Source: a virus
Reading direction: 5' to 3' (one strand)
DNA: 64,000 nt
Virus record (IMG/VR): IMGVR_UViG_3300013137_002967
Span: 1 to 64,000 of that record
How positions within the stretch are numbered: the stretch's first letter is position 1; each line of letters begins with the position of its first letter. The notes under the pieces were generated by a model, which saw only the letters and a program-made list of their open reading frames with translations, had not been told where the DNA came from and searched no databases. Positions 32,638-43,340 of this stretch are shown piece after piece. The position numbers and the translations under genes were made by a program.

Positions 32638-32844
32638 TTATCTTATAGTATTAGCGATACTATTAATTTTATCTGAGATTTCTTTTACAAAAGCATCATT
32701 TTCTTTTTTTGTGTCAAAAGTATTTATCTTTGTATTATACTTATCAACTAATTCGTTGATTTCTTTTACTTTTTCGTTGTTAGTTGGATCTTCGTACGTA
32801 CCAAAATAACCTCTCTTACCTTGTTGTAAATAATATTCTTTCAT
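32638..32844 (-). CDS. small helical protein (68 aa)
   Basis: No family recognised. N-terminal YYLQQGKRGYFGTYEDP, then a long amphipathic helix. Two bases downstream of the deformylase gene. Confidence 0.55.
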   Translation of the reverse strand: MKEYYLQQGKRGYFGTYEDPTNNEKVKEINELVDKYNTKINTFDTKKENDAFVKEISDKINSIANTIR

Positions 32845-32846
32845 TT

Positions 32847-33290
32847 TTAATCTATTATTAGTTTACCTTTTAAATGATCATATTCGTGTTGAATAATAAT
32901 AGCTAGTAAGTCTTTGTGTTCGACTAATCTAAGAACCCAATTTCTATCAAAATATCTAATTTGAATTTTTTCTTTTCTATTAACAGGAAATTGCATATCA
33001 GGAAAACTTAAACAACCTTCTACAACTTGTAAAGATAGACCCTCCAATAAAATTTCAGGATTGATGAATGTTTCTCTAAATCCGTTAAAATTAACAATAA
33101 ATAGATTAAGATTATGTCCAACTTGTGGAGCGGCTAAACCTACTGCTTTTGGATGTAAATCCAATGTTTCAAACATATCATTTATTAATTGTTGTAAAAA
33201 AGTATTCTCTTTTTTGACATCAATATTTTTAGATCTTAATTTACTGGAATTTGTTTCACCATATTTTATGATATCCAATTCCATCATCAT
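32847..33290 (-). CDS. def: peptide deformylase
   Basis: 147 residues, shorter than most bacterial enzymes but with all three motifs: GLAAPQVG, EGCLSFP (Cys metal ligand) and QHEYDHLKG (HExxH metal ligands and catalytic Glu). Removes the N-formyl group from new proteins. Known in other phages, where short forms are active. The start could be any of three consecutive Met codons. Overlaps the upstream gene by 4 bases. Confidence 0.95.
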   Translation of the reverse strand: MMMELDIIKYGETNSSKLRSKNIDVKKENTFLQQLINDMFETLDLHPKAVGLAAPQVGHNLNLFIVNFNGFRETFINPEILLEGLSLQVVEGCLSFPDMQFPVNRKEKIQIRYFDRNWVLRLVEHKDLLAIIIQHEYDHLKGKLIID

Positions 33291-33502
33291 TTATCTTTTT
33301 TTGATTTTTTCTTGGATTTAGATGGCTCTTTTTCTTCATTTTTTTCTTCCTTGGTCTGTTTCTCAACTTTATAAAAGTCTTTATATTCTGCTCTTGAGCA
33401 GTATTTCCAACCTTCGCCTAAAAGTCTTCTAATAAGAAGAAGTTCTTGAACATTTCCCTCTGGCATTTTTTTGAAATCATCACCTTTTCTCAAAATTTTC
33501 AT
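33287..33502 (-). CDS. small basic-tailed protein (71 aa)
   Basis: A GNVQELLLIRRLLGEGWKYCSRAEYKDFYK core followed by a Lys/Glu tail (KSKKKSKKDK). The core looks like a small phage DNA- or RNA-associated protein; no family name. ATGA overlap with the deformylase gene. Confidence 0.6.
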   Translation of the reverse strand: MKILRKGDDFKKMPEGNVQELLLIRRLLGEGWKYCSRAEYKDFYKVEKQTKEEKNEEKEPSKSKKKSKKDK

Positions 33503-33535
33503 TTTTGCGTCTTTATTTTTAATTTATATAATTTT

Positions 33536-34045
33536 TTATAACTCAAGTTTTTTAATTTTTTTTAATTTTAAAGCTCTAATTTCCCTTTTAGAGAATAATT
33601 TGAACTTTGTTTGAAGAATGATATGAGAAAAAATTCTATCTTCCATTAATTCTTCTTTTTGTTCTATTGTAAAGGTTTTTAAAAGTTCTTTTAATTCCAT
33701 TTTTTCACTTTTAGTGAAATAAAAACCATCTTTATGATCATATGAAAGTTCAGTTAATACCCCGTAAATAGGCTCTTTATAAATATTGTAACCTTTAATT
33801 GGTAAGAGTTTTTTTATTGGTTCATCAAATTTTTTTGATACATAGAAAATAAAAGATGATAACATTTCTTTTAGAAAATCTATACCAACATATTCACCCA
33901 ACGATCTACTAGATGTATATTCGTTGAACCATTCTGTTGGATCAATATTTAACTTCAGACAAATTTTATCTATTTCTTTTATCTGTTTATTAGTCTTCTT
34001 ACTAATCCAACTATCAAATACATTTCTAAAAGTTTCCATCTTCAA
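33536..34045 (-). CDS. protein of unknown function (169 aa)
   Basis: Helical, Lys/Glu-rich protein with no recognised family. LGEYVGIDFLKEMLSSFIFYV lies in the middle and a basic KREIRALKLKKIKKLEL tail at the end. Upstream region to 34249 has no convincing gene. Confidence 0.55.
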   Translation of the reverse strand: MKMETFRNVFDSWISKKTNKQIKEIDKICLKLNIDPTEWFNEYTSSRSLGEYVGIDFLKEMLSSFIFYVSKKFDEPIKKLLPIKGYNIYKEPIYGVLTELSYDHKDGFYFTKSEKMELKELLKTFTIEQKEELMEDRIFSHIILQTKFKLFSKREIRALKLKKIKKLEL

Positions 34046-34249
34046 TTTTTTTTAATTTTCTATATCTCAGTTCACTTATAGTAAAAAATAATCTTTAATA
34101 ATGAAGAGAAGAAATGCCGAAAAAGAGGATCTGCATACTCGGTAGCGACTTTGCAAACTTTTCTGTCAATATAGTTTCTTCTGAAACCAACATTTCTTAC
34201 TTTGTCACAAAGATAATAAATGAAAATTAAAAAACAAATTTTAAAATGA

Positions 34250-34350
34250 AAAAAGGGCATCTCCCGATGCCCTTTTCAACAGCCACTAGAACAATTAGTT
34301 ACTGGCCTTAAAAAATACCGAATCGTTACGAGTGCTCTCATACTAAATTT
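34250..34350 (-). ncRNA. candidate small RNA ending in a terminator
   Basis: Less AT-rich segment with an imperfect GCCA/TGGC hairpin (about 34283-34310), ending in a strong terminator (stem GGGCATC/GATGCCC, 34251-34276, six T on the leftward strand). The palindromic TTAATATATATTAA at 34362-34376 could promote it leftward and gene 34394 rightward. A 21-codon ORF on the opposite strand overlaps the terminator and is probably chance. Confidence 0.4.
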
Positions 34351-34361
34351 GATTTGATTTT

Positions 34362-34376
34362 TTTAATATATATTAA
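34362..34376. promoter_or_regulatory. palindromic TTAATATATATTAA promoter
   Basis: Symmetric version of the TATATA-type element, 18 bases before the tagged gene at 34394. Confidence 0.4.
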
Positions 34377-34393
34377 AAAAATAATATAATTTT

Positions 34394-34771
34394 ATGAAAA
34401 ATATTAGAAATTTTAACGAATTTGATCTTATAAAAGAAAATATTCTAGATGATGATGATGATGAAAATAAGTGGGAAGTTAGAATAAATGGTAAAACAGA
34501 TTCTTATTGGGAATATAAACACGATGCTATTGATGCAATTGTAGAAATTTTAGATACACAAGGTGATGAAGCTGGATTAGATGGTTACGAAGATCCAGAA
34601 GAAGAGTATGAAATGTCAACAGGTGAAATTTGTGATATGTTGAGTGATTTAGATGAATCTGATTTTTATGATAAACTTGAAGAACTTATAGAATTTGTCG
34701 GATACGAAGAAGATATTAAATTAATTAATATCGCTGACGAAGATGAAATAGAATTCTTAGATGAAGATTAA
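34394..34771 (+). CDS. tagged acidic protein (125 aa)
   Basis: N-terminus MKNIRNFNEFDLIKEN carries the tag; IKE fits the cleavage rule. The rest is strongly acidic, with a run of Asp after the tag and a segment WEVRINGKTDSYWEYKHDAIDAI that may be a small alpha/beta domain. No family recognised. Convergent with the TIGR02757 gene, one base apart. Confidence 0.65.
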   Translation: MKNIRNFNEFDLIKENILDDDDDENKWEVRINGKTDSYWEYKHDAIDAIVEILDTQGDEAGLDGYEDPEEEYEMSTGEICDMLSDLDESDFYDKLEELIEFVGYEEDIKLINIADEDEIEFLDED

Positions 34772-34772
34772 A

Positions 34773-35486
34773 CTATAAATCTAAGCTAAATAAAGCTAAA
34801 TCATATTTGATAGGATCTACAGGATCTAATTGACGTAAATGACTGGTAATTTCAACAACAGATTTCCAGTCATTTTGCTTTCTGGTGATAAATCCTAATT
34901 CTCTTGAAATGTTACCTACATGAACATCTAAAGGAATATAAAGATTTGCGGGATCTATTTTTTTCCAAATACCTAAATCTACATTATCTTTTCTTACCAT
35001 CCATCTCAAAAAGAAATTTAATCTTTTAGCAGCAGAATTTTTATCTATATTGGATATGTGTCTTTCTGATCTCTTTTCGTGTGGTAAACTAAAAAATATA
35101 TTCCAAAAATCTATTAAACTTTCTTCAATGTTATTTGAAAATAGAAGTTCTAATCCGCCATTATTATAAATATGCTGTAGTGTATTAAGATAATATATCA
35201 TATCAATATCATTAATTGTTCGATGAACAAAACCTTTTATGTTAGAAAAATCACCTTTCATTAAAAAATAATAAGGAAGATTATTCATTCTTCTCATTAA
35301 ATCATTTGCTTTATTTATAATAATTTCTCTTTTACCAAATGCTAAAATAGAAGTAAGAAACGCAGATATTTCAATATCATCTTTCTTTAAGAATCTACGT
35401 GGAATCTGTATTGGATCCTTCATAACAAAACTAATAGAATTATTATGATTATATGCTTCATCCAGTTTATCTTTGAGAGATCTCAT
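34773..35486 (-). CDS. TIGR02757 / DUF2400 family protein
   Basis: 237 residues. The C-terminal pattern FFLRWMVRKDNVDLGIWKKI, then YIPLDVHVG, LGFITRKQNDWK and LDPVDPIKYDLALF, matches the TIGR02757 family common in Bacteroidota, with a fold related to DNA glycosylases (helix-hairpin-helix). Biochemical role unknown; a DNA repair function is a fold-based inference. Confidence 0.85.
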   Translation of the reverse strand: MRSLKDKLDEAYNHNNSISFVMKDPIQIPRRFLKKDDIEISAFLTSILAFGKREIIINKANDLMRRMNNLPYYFLMKGDFSNIKGFVHRTINDIDMIYYLNTLQHIYNNGGLELLFSNNIEESLIDFWNIFFSLPHEKRSERHISNIDKNSAAKRLNFFLRWMVRKDNVDLGIWKKIDPANLYIPLDVHVGNISRELGFITRKQNDWKSVVEITSHLRQLDPVDPIKYDLALFSLDL

Positions 35487-35574
35487 TAATCTTTTTTATT
35501 TTTTGTTTTCTTTGATTGTAAATATCTGCATCTAAAATAATTTGAATTTTTTGCTTTATTTCATTTTAAATTTT

Positions 35575-35584
35575 TATATATACT
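35575..35584 (+). promoter_or_regulatory. TATATACT-type promoter
   Basis: Same 14-mer as at 2441 (TTTTTATATATACT), 15 bases before the tagged gene. Confidence 0.45.
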
Positions 35585-35598
35585 AAAAAATAAGAAAA

Positions 35599-36216
35599 TT
35601 GATGAGACATATAAAATTATTTGAATCAGAAAAAAACTACAAAGTTTTAGCAACTAATGATTCCTATTATAGTTGGGAATATGATAATAGTCATGCTCAC
35701 GCTGCGATACTTTTAGATGAAAGTGATAATTCTCTATATTTGAAAATTACCAATACACATGTAAAAACTGGATTAGGTGCTGGTACTTTCCCAAAACCAG
35801 GTGAATTTGTTAGAATTGGAGATTTAAATAAAGCTAATTTAGCAATGGTTAGAGAATTATTAAAGAAACATCAATATGAACAAAGTAAATTTAAGAGATT
35901 TTGGGAAGATGAAGAAGGTAATAAAATGTCTCTAACTGATTTATTGAAAGAACTTAAACCACAAAAAACACCTTTAAAACATATTAAGCCTATTACATCA
36001 TTTGAAGAGGTGCCAATAACTAAAAATATAGAATTAGTAAAATATTCTGATCGTGCTTATGCTCTTTTTGGTGAAGGTACAAGAAATATTAAAGATGATT
36101 TAATTGCATTAGGTTGTAGATATAATAAATTTTTGACAGATCCTTCAACAGGTCAAAAAAGGCCAGGTTGGATATTCCCAACAAGCAAATTAGATAAAAT
36201 AAAAGAATTATTATGA
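35599..36216 (+). CDS. tagged protein with C-terminal IFPxSK domain (205 aa)
   Basis: Tag MMRHIKLFES with LFE as putative cleavage site. The last ~60 residues (RAYALFGEGTRNIKDDL, LGCRYNKFL, RPGWIFPTSKLDKI) form a small domain I associate with phage and mobile-element proteins of Bacteroidota, often at protein C-termini. The N-terminal region (about 10-110) is unrecognised. The stop overlaps the next gene by 4 bases. Confidence 0.65.
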   Translation: MMRHIKLFESEKNYKVLATNDSYYSWEYDNSHAHAAILLDESDNSLYLKITNTHVKTGLGAGTFPKPGEFVRIGDLNKANLAMVRELLKKHQYEQSKFKRFWEDEEGNKMSLTDLLKELKPQKTPLKHIKPITSFEEVPITKNIELVKYSDRAYALFGEGTRNIKDDLIALGCRYNKFLTDPSTGQKRPGWIFPTSKLDKIKELL

Positions 36217-36434
36217 AAAATGGTGATATAATCAAATATAAATACGGTAGTGAAACTAATCAAGAATTCGTTGTTATTATTTCAGTCGAAACTATGAATG
36301 GTATTATAATATTTGATAATATAATTGGTGGTGCTGTTGGAGATACCACAATAGGTTATAGTTTAGATGATTATGAACAAACGACTTATATAGAATTTGC
36401 CAATTTTCTAAAATATAATAATATTAATATTTAA
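36213..36434 (+). CDS. small barrel-like protein (73 aa)
   Basis: MKNGDIIKYKYGSETNQEFVVIIS resembles small phage barrel proteins. ATGA overlap with the tagged gene. Followed by a terminator. Confidence 0.6.
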   Translation: MKNGDIIKYKYGSETNQEFVVIISVETMNGIIIFDNIIGGAVGDTTIGYSLDDYEQTTYIEFANFLKYNNINI

Positions 36435-36440
36435 AAAAGA

Positions 36441-36469
36441 AAAAGCCTCTATTTTAAGAGGCTTTTTTT
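36441..36469 (+). terminator. rho-independent terminator
   Basis: Stem AAAAGCCTCT/AGAGGCTTTT with a T run, between convergent 36213-36434 and purA. Confidence 0.85.
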
Positions 36470-36491
36470 AGTAGACAGACAGAGGAAAAGT

Positions 36492-37667
36492 TTAATACCT
36501 TTCATATAAATCATATCTTTCAACACCAGTTGAAACTATTGTAATTTTAATTCCAACTTCTTTTTCAATAAATAGTATAAATTCTTCTAACGGTACTTTA
36601 TTATCTTTTGTGTTCCAGCCTTTGAATTTTTTATAGATAGGTTTTGGATCTTTAATATAGATAGTATTATCAAAATTGTAGTATGAATACTCTTCTGATT
36701 CATCTAACGCATTATATCCTATGCAAATTTTTACTTCATCAAAGTCATTCAAAACATCTGCTTTTGTCATTATAAGTTCCGTCACACCATTTATCATACA
36801 GGCGTATTTCAGGGCTGGAATATCTAACCAGCCACATCTTCTAGCTCTACCTGTTGTAGCACCATACTCACTACCTATGTCACGAATTTTTTCTCCAATT
36901 TTACCTTTAATTTCAGTTGCAAAAGGTCCATTACCTACTCTAGTCATGTAAGCCTTGAAAACACCATATACTTTTCTGATATTTTGATGAGAAACACCAA
37001 GTCCGGTCATAACTCCACCAATAGTAGAATTTGAACTACTTACATATGGATAAGTACCAAAATCAATATCTAGAAGTGTTCCTTGTGCACCTTCAGCAAG
37101 AATTTCCAAATTCTTATCATTTAGAAAATACTCTACACTAGAAATTTTTAAGGATGTTAAATATTCAAGAGATTCTTTAAAATCTTTTATATCGTTACTG
37201 ATACCTAGTGATTCTATATAATCTTCATTAATATCACAAATTCTGAGACCTGTTCTTTCAACTTTACTTTTATAACAAGGACCTATTCCTTTACCGGTTG
37301 TTCCTATTTTTAGCTTTTTTTCTTTTTCTTTATCTTCAAATATATGATAAGGTGTAACTAAATGTGCATACTTTGATATATAAAGATTACTCTTAACATC
37401 TATACCGTCTTTTTCTAAATTTTCAATTTCTTCTTTCAAAGTAATTGGATTAACTACAACACCATTACCTATAATACATTTCTTACCATAGAAAATACCA
37501 GATGGTATCAGATGCAATACATAATTTTTATTATTATGAAATATGGAATGTCCAGCATTTGCACCACCATTAAATCTAGCTACCGAATCATAATTAGAGG
37601 CAATGTAGTCTATTATTTTTCCTTTTCCTTCATCGCCAAATTGAATACCCATTAAAACATCTATCAT
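36492..37667 (-). CDS. purA: adenylosuccinate synthetase
   Basis: 391 residues, about 35 fewer than cellular enzymes. GIQFGDEGKGK with catalytic Asp12 and His40 in NAGHSI, the IMP-loop TTGKGIGPCYKSK with VERTGLR, and a GVFKAYMTRVGNGPF segment. Converts IMP, Asp and GTP to adenylosuccinate on the way to AMP. Phage PurZ enzymes (making 2-aminoadenine) lack the catalytic Asp, which is kept here, so ordinary PurA is favoured. It would boost adenine supply for an AT-rich genome. Confidence 0.93.
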   Translation of the reverse strand: MIDVLMGIQFGDEGKGKIIDYIASNYDSVARFNGGANAGHSIFHNNKNYVLHLIPSGIFYGKKCIIGNGVVVNPITLKEEIENLEKDGIDVKSNLYISKYAHLVTPYHIFEDKEKEKKLKIGTTGKGIGPCYKSKVERTGLRICDINEDYIESLGISNDIKDFKESLEYLTSLKISSVEYFLNDKNLEILAEGAQGTLLDIDFGTYPYVSSSNSTIGGVMTGLGVSHQNIRKVYGVFKAYMTRVGNGPFATEIKGKIGEKIRDIGSEYGATTGRARRCGWLDIPALKYACMINGVTELIMTKADVLNDFDEVKICIGYNALDESEEYSYYNFDNTIYIKDPKPIYKKFKGWNTKDNKVPLEEFILFIEKEVGIKITIVSTGVERYDLYERY

Positions 37668-37763
37668 GATATAAAATTATTTTTAATACAGGTTTTATAT
37701 ATAATAAAAATATCTAAGTTTTTAATATTAAAAAATAATATATACTAAAAAAGTAAAAGTATA

Positions 37764-37826
37764 ATGTTGGATATGCAACAGCTGAAACAACATTATCAGC
37801 AGGTTAAAAATAAATCGTTAGTATGA
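37764..37826 (+). CDS. 20-codon leader ORF
   Basis: Reads MLDMQQLKQHYQQVKNKSLV, behind a TATATACT element (37738-37746), with its stop overlapping the start of the large virion gene by 4 bases (ATGA). May couple or tune translation of the downstream gene; could be a chance frame. Confidence 0.35.
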   Translation: MLDMQQLKQHYQQVKNKSLV

Positions 37827-39754
37827 TTAGCTCAAATAGAAATTTAGAAGTTCCAATGCTTTTATGGGATTGGAATGCTTCTAAATGGATCAATTTTAAA
37901 TTAAAAATAGGAGTTTATCAAAATATATTTACATTTTTTAATGATAATAGTATTTCCTTTGTAACATCCATACCTTTAGATTATTCTAAAATACCGAAGG
38001 AATTATACGGAAATGGTATGTGTAAAAATCTATTAGAATATGTTGATAGAAATAATAATGACTTGATAGTTAAATTCTTAAATTATTTTATTGTTTCTTT
38101 GTTACAAATAAAAAATACAAATGGAAATAAATTAAATTACAATTTTTCGGAATCATCATCTTGGAAAGACTCTACTTTTGAAGTTTACGATAATTTTACA
38201 CCACTAAAAAATACAGAAGTTATATCTGAACCTAAAATCATATTGACACAACCCAAGCCTAAATTTAAGAATAAGCCTAAATCTAGACCTACTGTGTCTA
38301 CAATAACAACAACGGAAAAAATAGTTGTGACTACTTCTACAACATTAACACCACCAGCATTTATAAGAAATGCTCCAATAGAAGAAAATGAAATGATATT
38401 TTGGAATTGGAGTGCTTCAAAGTGGATTAATTGTAAAATTAGAGTTAGTGTATATGAGAATATATTAACATTTTTAAATATTAATAATATGAGTTATGTT
38501 GCCGAAATGCAGATAGACTTTAGCAAGATACCAGATAATTTGCGAGGTAGTGGTAGTAGCAAAAATTTAATAACATATCTTGATAATAATATTAGAAATA
38601 ATTCTTTGATAGTTAAATTTTTAAATTATTTTATAATATCAATATTACAAATTCAGTATAATAATGGAAATAAGATAAATTTAAAAATCTCAGAATCTTA
38701 TAACTGGAAAAACTCATCAATAGAGGTATTAGGTGGATTTTTTATACCAACTTCAGAATCAACTGATATTATTAGTATAGTTACACCTCTAACAACACTT
38801 CCACCAGTTTCTTCTCTAACTACTACCACTACAACTAAATTGAAAGTAACTACTACAACCACATTACCACAAATAATAACCACAACTACAACTACAATAA
38901 AAGTTAAGCCATCCGAAAATTTACCTATGATGTTGTGGAATTGGAATTCGTCCGGATGGAATAATTTTAGTTGTACTGTTGGTGTATATAATAATTTTCT
39001 TGATTTTCTAGCAAAAAATAATATCTATTACATTGCTGAAATGCTAATAGATTTCAATAACGTTCCAGAAGAATTAAGAGGTAGTGGTAATAGTAAAAAT
39101 TTAATAATGTATCTCAACAACAATGTTAAGAATAATTCATTAATTATGAGTTTTTTAAATTATTTTATAGATTCTCTGGCAAAAATTAAACATGCATCAG
39201 GAAATAAAATAAGTTTTAATTTTGTAGATGCATTCTGGAAAAATGCAACATTTGAAGTTTATAGTGGCTATGCACCACAAAGAGTTATTAAAGAATCTAC
39301 TATACTTGTGCCTAAATTTAAACCAGCACCAATCGCACCAAGAATAAAAGCACCAATCTTATCTATACCGAAATCTATTAATTCAACAACTACAACCACC
39401 TTAATAACCAAGAAAGAGAAAACACAAACCGTTGTACCTGAGGTAAGACCTATTATGGTACCAAAAGTTGTTACCACAATAACTACAAGAATTGAAGAGA
39501 CAACCACCACAACTACAACACTTGCAAATTGTAAAAATATAAGATTAAAATTTAATGCATTTAATAGCAGGAACGCATGTTTCGCATTAGATAGTGAATA
39601 TTGTATTGATACTGATGAATTTATTTATGCTAGTGTGATATATTATGTTGGTACTAGTTGTACATCATTTGCACAAAATGGTTTTTATAGTGATGGTGTT
39701 TATTGCAGAGAATGGAATGGTGTGACTTTATCCGAACCAATTTTATGTGAATAA
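37823..39754 (+). CDS. virion surface-type protein with three repeat domains and Thr-rich linkers
   Basis: 643 residues. Three copies of a ~120-residue domain begin near residues 10, 190 and 370, each with a W-[DN]-W-[NS]-[AS]-S-x-W start, an I-P-x-x-L-x-G-x-G segment and an [IV]-x-[KS]-FLNYFI helix. They are joined by Pro/Lys/Thr-rich linkers with runs of Thr. A different Cys-containing domain (CKNIRLKF ... SEPILCE, about 569-643) ends the protein. No signal peptide. Likely a fibre, decoration or adhesion protein; linkers are candidates for glycosylation. Confidence 0.65.
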   Translation: MISSNRNLEVPMLLWDWNASKWINFKLKIGVYQNIFTFFNDNSISFVTSIPLDYSKIPKELYGNGMCKNLLEYVDRNNNDLIVKFLNYFIVSLLQIKNTNGNKLNYNFSESSSWKDSTFEVYDNFTPLKNTEVISEPKIILTQPKPKFKNKPKSRPTVSTITTTEKIVVTTSTTLTPPAFIRNAPIEENEMIFWNWSASKWINCKIRVSVYENILTFLNINNMSYVAEMQIDFSKIPDNLRGSGSSKNLITYLDNNIRNNSLIVKFLNYFIISILQIQYNNGNKINLKISESYNWKNSSIEVLGGFFIPTSESTDIISIVTPLTTLPPVSSLTTTTTTKLKVTTTTTLPQIITTTTTTIKVKPSENLPMMLWNWNSSGWNNFSCTVGVYNNFLDFLAKNNIYYIAEMLIDFNNVPEELRGSGNSKNLIMYLNNNVKNNSLIMSFLNYFIDSLAKIKHASGNKISFNFVDAFWKNATFEVYSGYAPQRVIKESTILVPKFKPAPIAPRIKAPILSIPKSINSTTTTTLITKKEKTQTVVPEVRPIMVPKVVTTITTRIEETTTTTTTLANCKNIRLKFNAFNSRNACFALDSEYCIDTDEFIYASVIYYVGTSCTSFAQNGFYSDGVYCREWNGVTLSEPILCE

Positions 39755-39812
39755 TTGATCATTATTTTTCATTTATTATTTTTTATATATAGAAAAAAAT
39801 AATAATATAATA

Positions 39813-40304
39813 ATGATTGTTTCTGATTTTGAAGATGGAGTACCAGCAAAATTTTGGTATTCTTCCTATTGGATAAATTTTAAATTAAAATTAGGCCAAT
39901 ATGACAATTTTCTTACCTTTTTAGAGATTCACCAACTCTCATTTTTAGCTGAGATGGAACTAGATTTTTCTACAATTCCCACATCTTTACATGGTCAAGG
40001 CACAAGTGAAAATTTATTACAATATATTGCTAATAATACTAGCAATAGTAGTTTAATACTAAATTTTATTAATTACTTTATCTTAACAATCGTGGATTTT
40101 AGATATAGTACTGGTAAAAAATTAAAATATTCCTTTGGTAGTTGTTCAACTTGGCAAGATTGTGCAATTGATATCAAAAGTTCATATTCACCAACCACAA
40201 GCACCACTACAACGACTCTTGCACCTACAACTACATTATCTCCAACTACAACACCAATGGCACCTCTTTTCATGGAGGTCTTTGGACAATTATATAATTT
40301 CTAA
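39813..40304 (+). CDS. virion surface-type protein, fourth repeat domain
   Basis: 163 residues: one copy of the same domain (FWYSSYWINFKLKLGQYDNFLTFL at the start, SLILNFINYFI later) followed by a Thr-rich tail (TTTTTLAPTTTLSPTTTP) and a short hydrophobic end. Its own TATATA element lies at 39784-39791. Paralogue of the 37823-39754 domains. Confidence 0.65.
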   Translation: MIVSDFEDGVPAKFWYSSYWINFKLKLGQYDNFLTFLEIHQLSFLAEMELDFSTIPTSLHGQGTSENLLQYIANNTSNSSLILNFINYFILTIVDFRYSTGKKLKYSFGSCSTWQDCAIDIKSSYSPTTSTTTTTLAPTTTLSPTTTPMAPLFMEVFGQLYNF

Positions 40305-40307
40305 TAA

Positions 40308-41811
<1,504 letters not shown>

Positions 41812-41824
41812 ATTATTTAATTTA

Positions 41825-42502
41825 TTATATTTTAACACTTTCTTGATCAACATCTTCTTGATGTGCATCATTCTTTATTTTTCCTAAAGTTTTTAACTTT
41901 AAATATCTGAAATTGAAAGACGCATCAATAATATCTAGCTGTGCTTGTTTTGATGTTTTTTTGGTTTCTTTTAGAAAATTATAGTTATCTCTACAAACAT
42001 TGACATTATATTCAAGACTTTTAATAGTCTTTATAAAATCATCATTAAGATATTCTGAATCATTAAACATATCAACAATAGATTTTATATTTGACGATAG
42101 TATTTTATTTGATTCATTAAAATCATTTTCAGCTTTATCGATGTGATATTTAGATACAATATTATCTATTGAATAGTAATATCTATTTCTATGATGAAAA
42201 ATTTTATTTTTTATTTCCGGATCTAAATTTTCTTTCAATTCTTTACCTAAAGGTAACAAAATTTTATCACTATGTATTTCAAATGATACATCTGAAGATA
42301 AATCACTTTCAGTAATTTGAGAAATTTGTTTTTCTAGTGATTTAATATTTTTTCTTTTAGATACTTTAGATAAGTCCTGTGTGAACATAAACCAGGAACC
42401 ACCATTATACCAATTATAATTGGTATAATTATAATAGTAAATTCCTAAAATTGGATGAACCAATCTAATTGCATATTCTCTTATTAATTTAACTCTTGGC
42501 AT
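41825..42502 (-). CDS. protein of unknown function (225 aa)
   Basis: No family recognised. N-terminal region rich in Tyr and Trp (YYYNYTNYNWYNGGSWFMF), then helical with coiled-coil tendency. 13 bases ahead of the PPIase gene. Confidence 0.6.
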   Translation of the reverse strand: MPRVKLIREYAIRLVHPILGIYYYNYTNYNWYNGGSWFMFTQDLSKVSKRKNIKSLEKQISQITESDLSSDVSFEIHSDKILLPLGKELKENLDPEIKNKIFHHRNRYYYSIDNIVSKYHIDKAENDFNESNKILSSNIKSIVDMFNDSEYLNDDFIKTIKSLEYNVNVCRDNYNFLKETKKTSKQAQLDIIDASFNFRYLKLKTLGKIKNDAHQEDVDQESVKI

Positions 42503-42556
42503 TTTCTATTTCATTTTTAATTTACTCTTGAATTAAGTCTTTAAATTCTTCACTAT

Positions 42557-43312
42557 TCATATAGATAATGTATAAAAATCTTCTTTCGTATTTAGTATAT
42601 CACAAAAAACTACACTTGTTGAATCATTCTTTTTAAAAATTTTAATCTCATCAGTAGCTGTGTGTCCAACAATCTGATGCATATTTTTTAATGGCTTTTT
42701 AGACATTAATTGTTTATCACACCATAAAGGTCCACCAACCCTTTTATTACCATCACGATACCAATCTACATCAAATAAACAAGGTATTCTATGAAGAAAT
42801 GCTTCATTAAGTTGTTCAGCAACAGACATGTTTTCCATATTCATATCTTTTATTACTTTTGTAAAAACAAAATGATACCATCCGAAGTGAACACCCGCAT
42901 GTGAAAAGAGATAATTTTTGTACTGGTATGCTAATTGAAATTTTTCAACATTTCTATTAAATATTTCAAAAAGATCATAATGAGCCTCAGTTCTAAATCC
43001 TCTGATTGGTATTTCACCTTTTATCCAAGGCAGATTTCTCCAATATTCCACATCATGATTACCCCAAAGTAAAACAACATTATCAGGATATAAAGTTTTA
43101 AATCTAATTAATTCTAATAGATTTTCTCTTATCGTAATATTAGTTTCGGTAAAAGAATCGACGTAATCGCCAAGGAATATATATTTATTTTGTTCAGGTA
43201 TAAATGTACCAAAGCCTGCTGCATCAGGTTCAGCGCTTAAAAGAAATCCAATATCAGCAAATTTTTTCCAGCAAGTACGGCCGTGAATATCTCCAATTGT
43301 CAGAATTTTCAT
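42557..43312 (-). CDS. PPP-family metallophosphatase
   Basis: 251 residues. All calcineurin-like motifs are present: GDIHG (residues 7-11), GDYVD, GNHD, SHAGVH and GHT. Similar in layout to lambda-type serine/threonine phosphatases. Possible targets are phosphoproteins or nucleotides such as Ap4A. TAnnTTTG element (43329-43336) 17 bases upstream. Confidence 0.88.
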   Translation of the reverse strand: MKILTIGDIHGRTCWKKFADIGFLLSAEPDAAGFGTFIPEQNKYIFLGDYVDSFTETNITIRENLLELIRFKTLYPDNVVLLWGNHDVEYWRNLPWIKGEIPIRGFRTEAHYDLFEIFNRNVEKFQLAYQYKNYLFSHAGVHFGWYHFVFTKVIKDMNMENMSVAEQLNEAFLHRIPCLFDVDWYRDGNKRVGGPLWCDKQLMSKKPLKNMHQIVGHTATDEIKIFKKNDSTSVVFCDILNTKEDFYTLSI

Positions 43313-43328
43313 AATTTTTATATTTTCA

Positions 43329-43336
43329 CAAATATA
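43329..43336 (-). promoter_or_regulatory. TAnnTTTG -7 element of the phosphatase
   Basis: Leftward TATATTTG; lies between the phosphatase and the homing endonuclease genes. Confidence 0.5.
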
Positions 43337-43340
43337 AAGA

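Noticed and set aside
34072-34260. A 62-codon leftward frame
   Set aside because: It starts inside a strong terminator hairpin, lacks a promoter and has a hydrophobic, unlikely N-terminus, though part of it looks mildly coding.
36492-37667. PurZ (2-aminoadenine pathway)
   Set aside because: The catalytic Asp that PurZ lacks is present, and no partner genes such as DatZ or MazZ were seen in the window.
38698-40273. Val-rich leftward frames opposite the virion repeat genes
   Set aside because: They are the complement of Thr codon runs (ACA/ACT) in the linkers.
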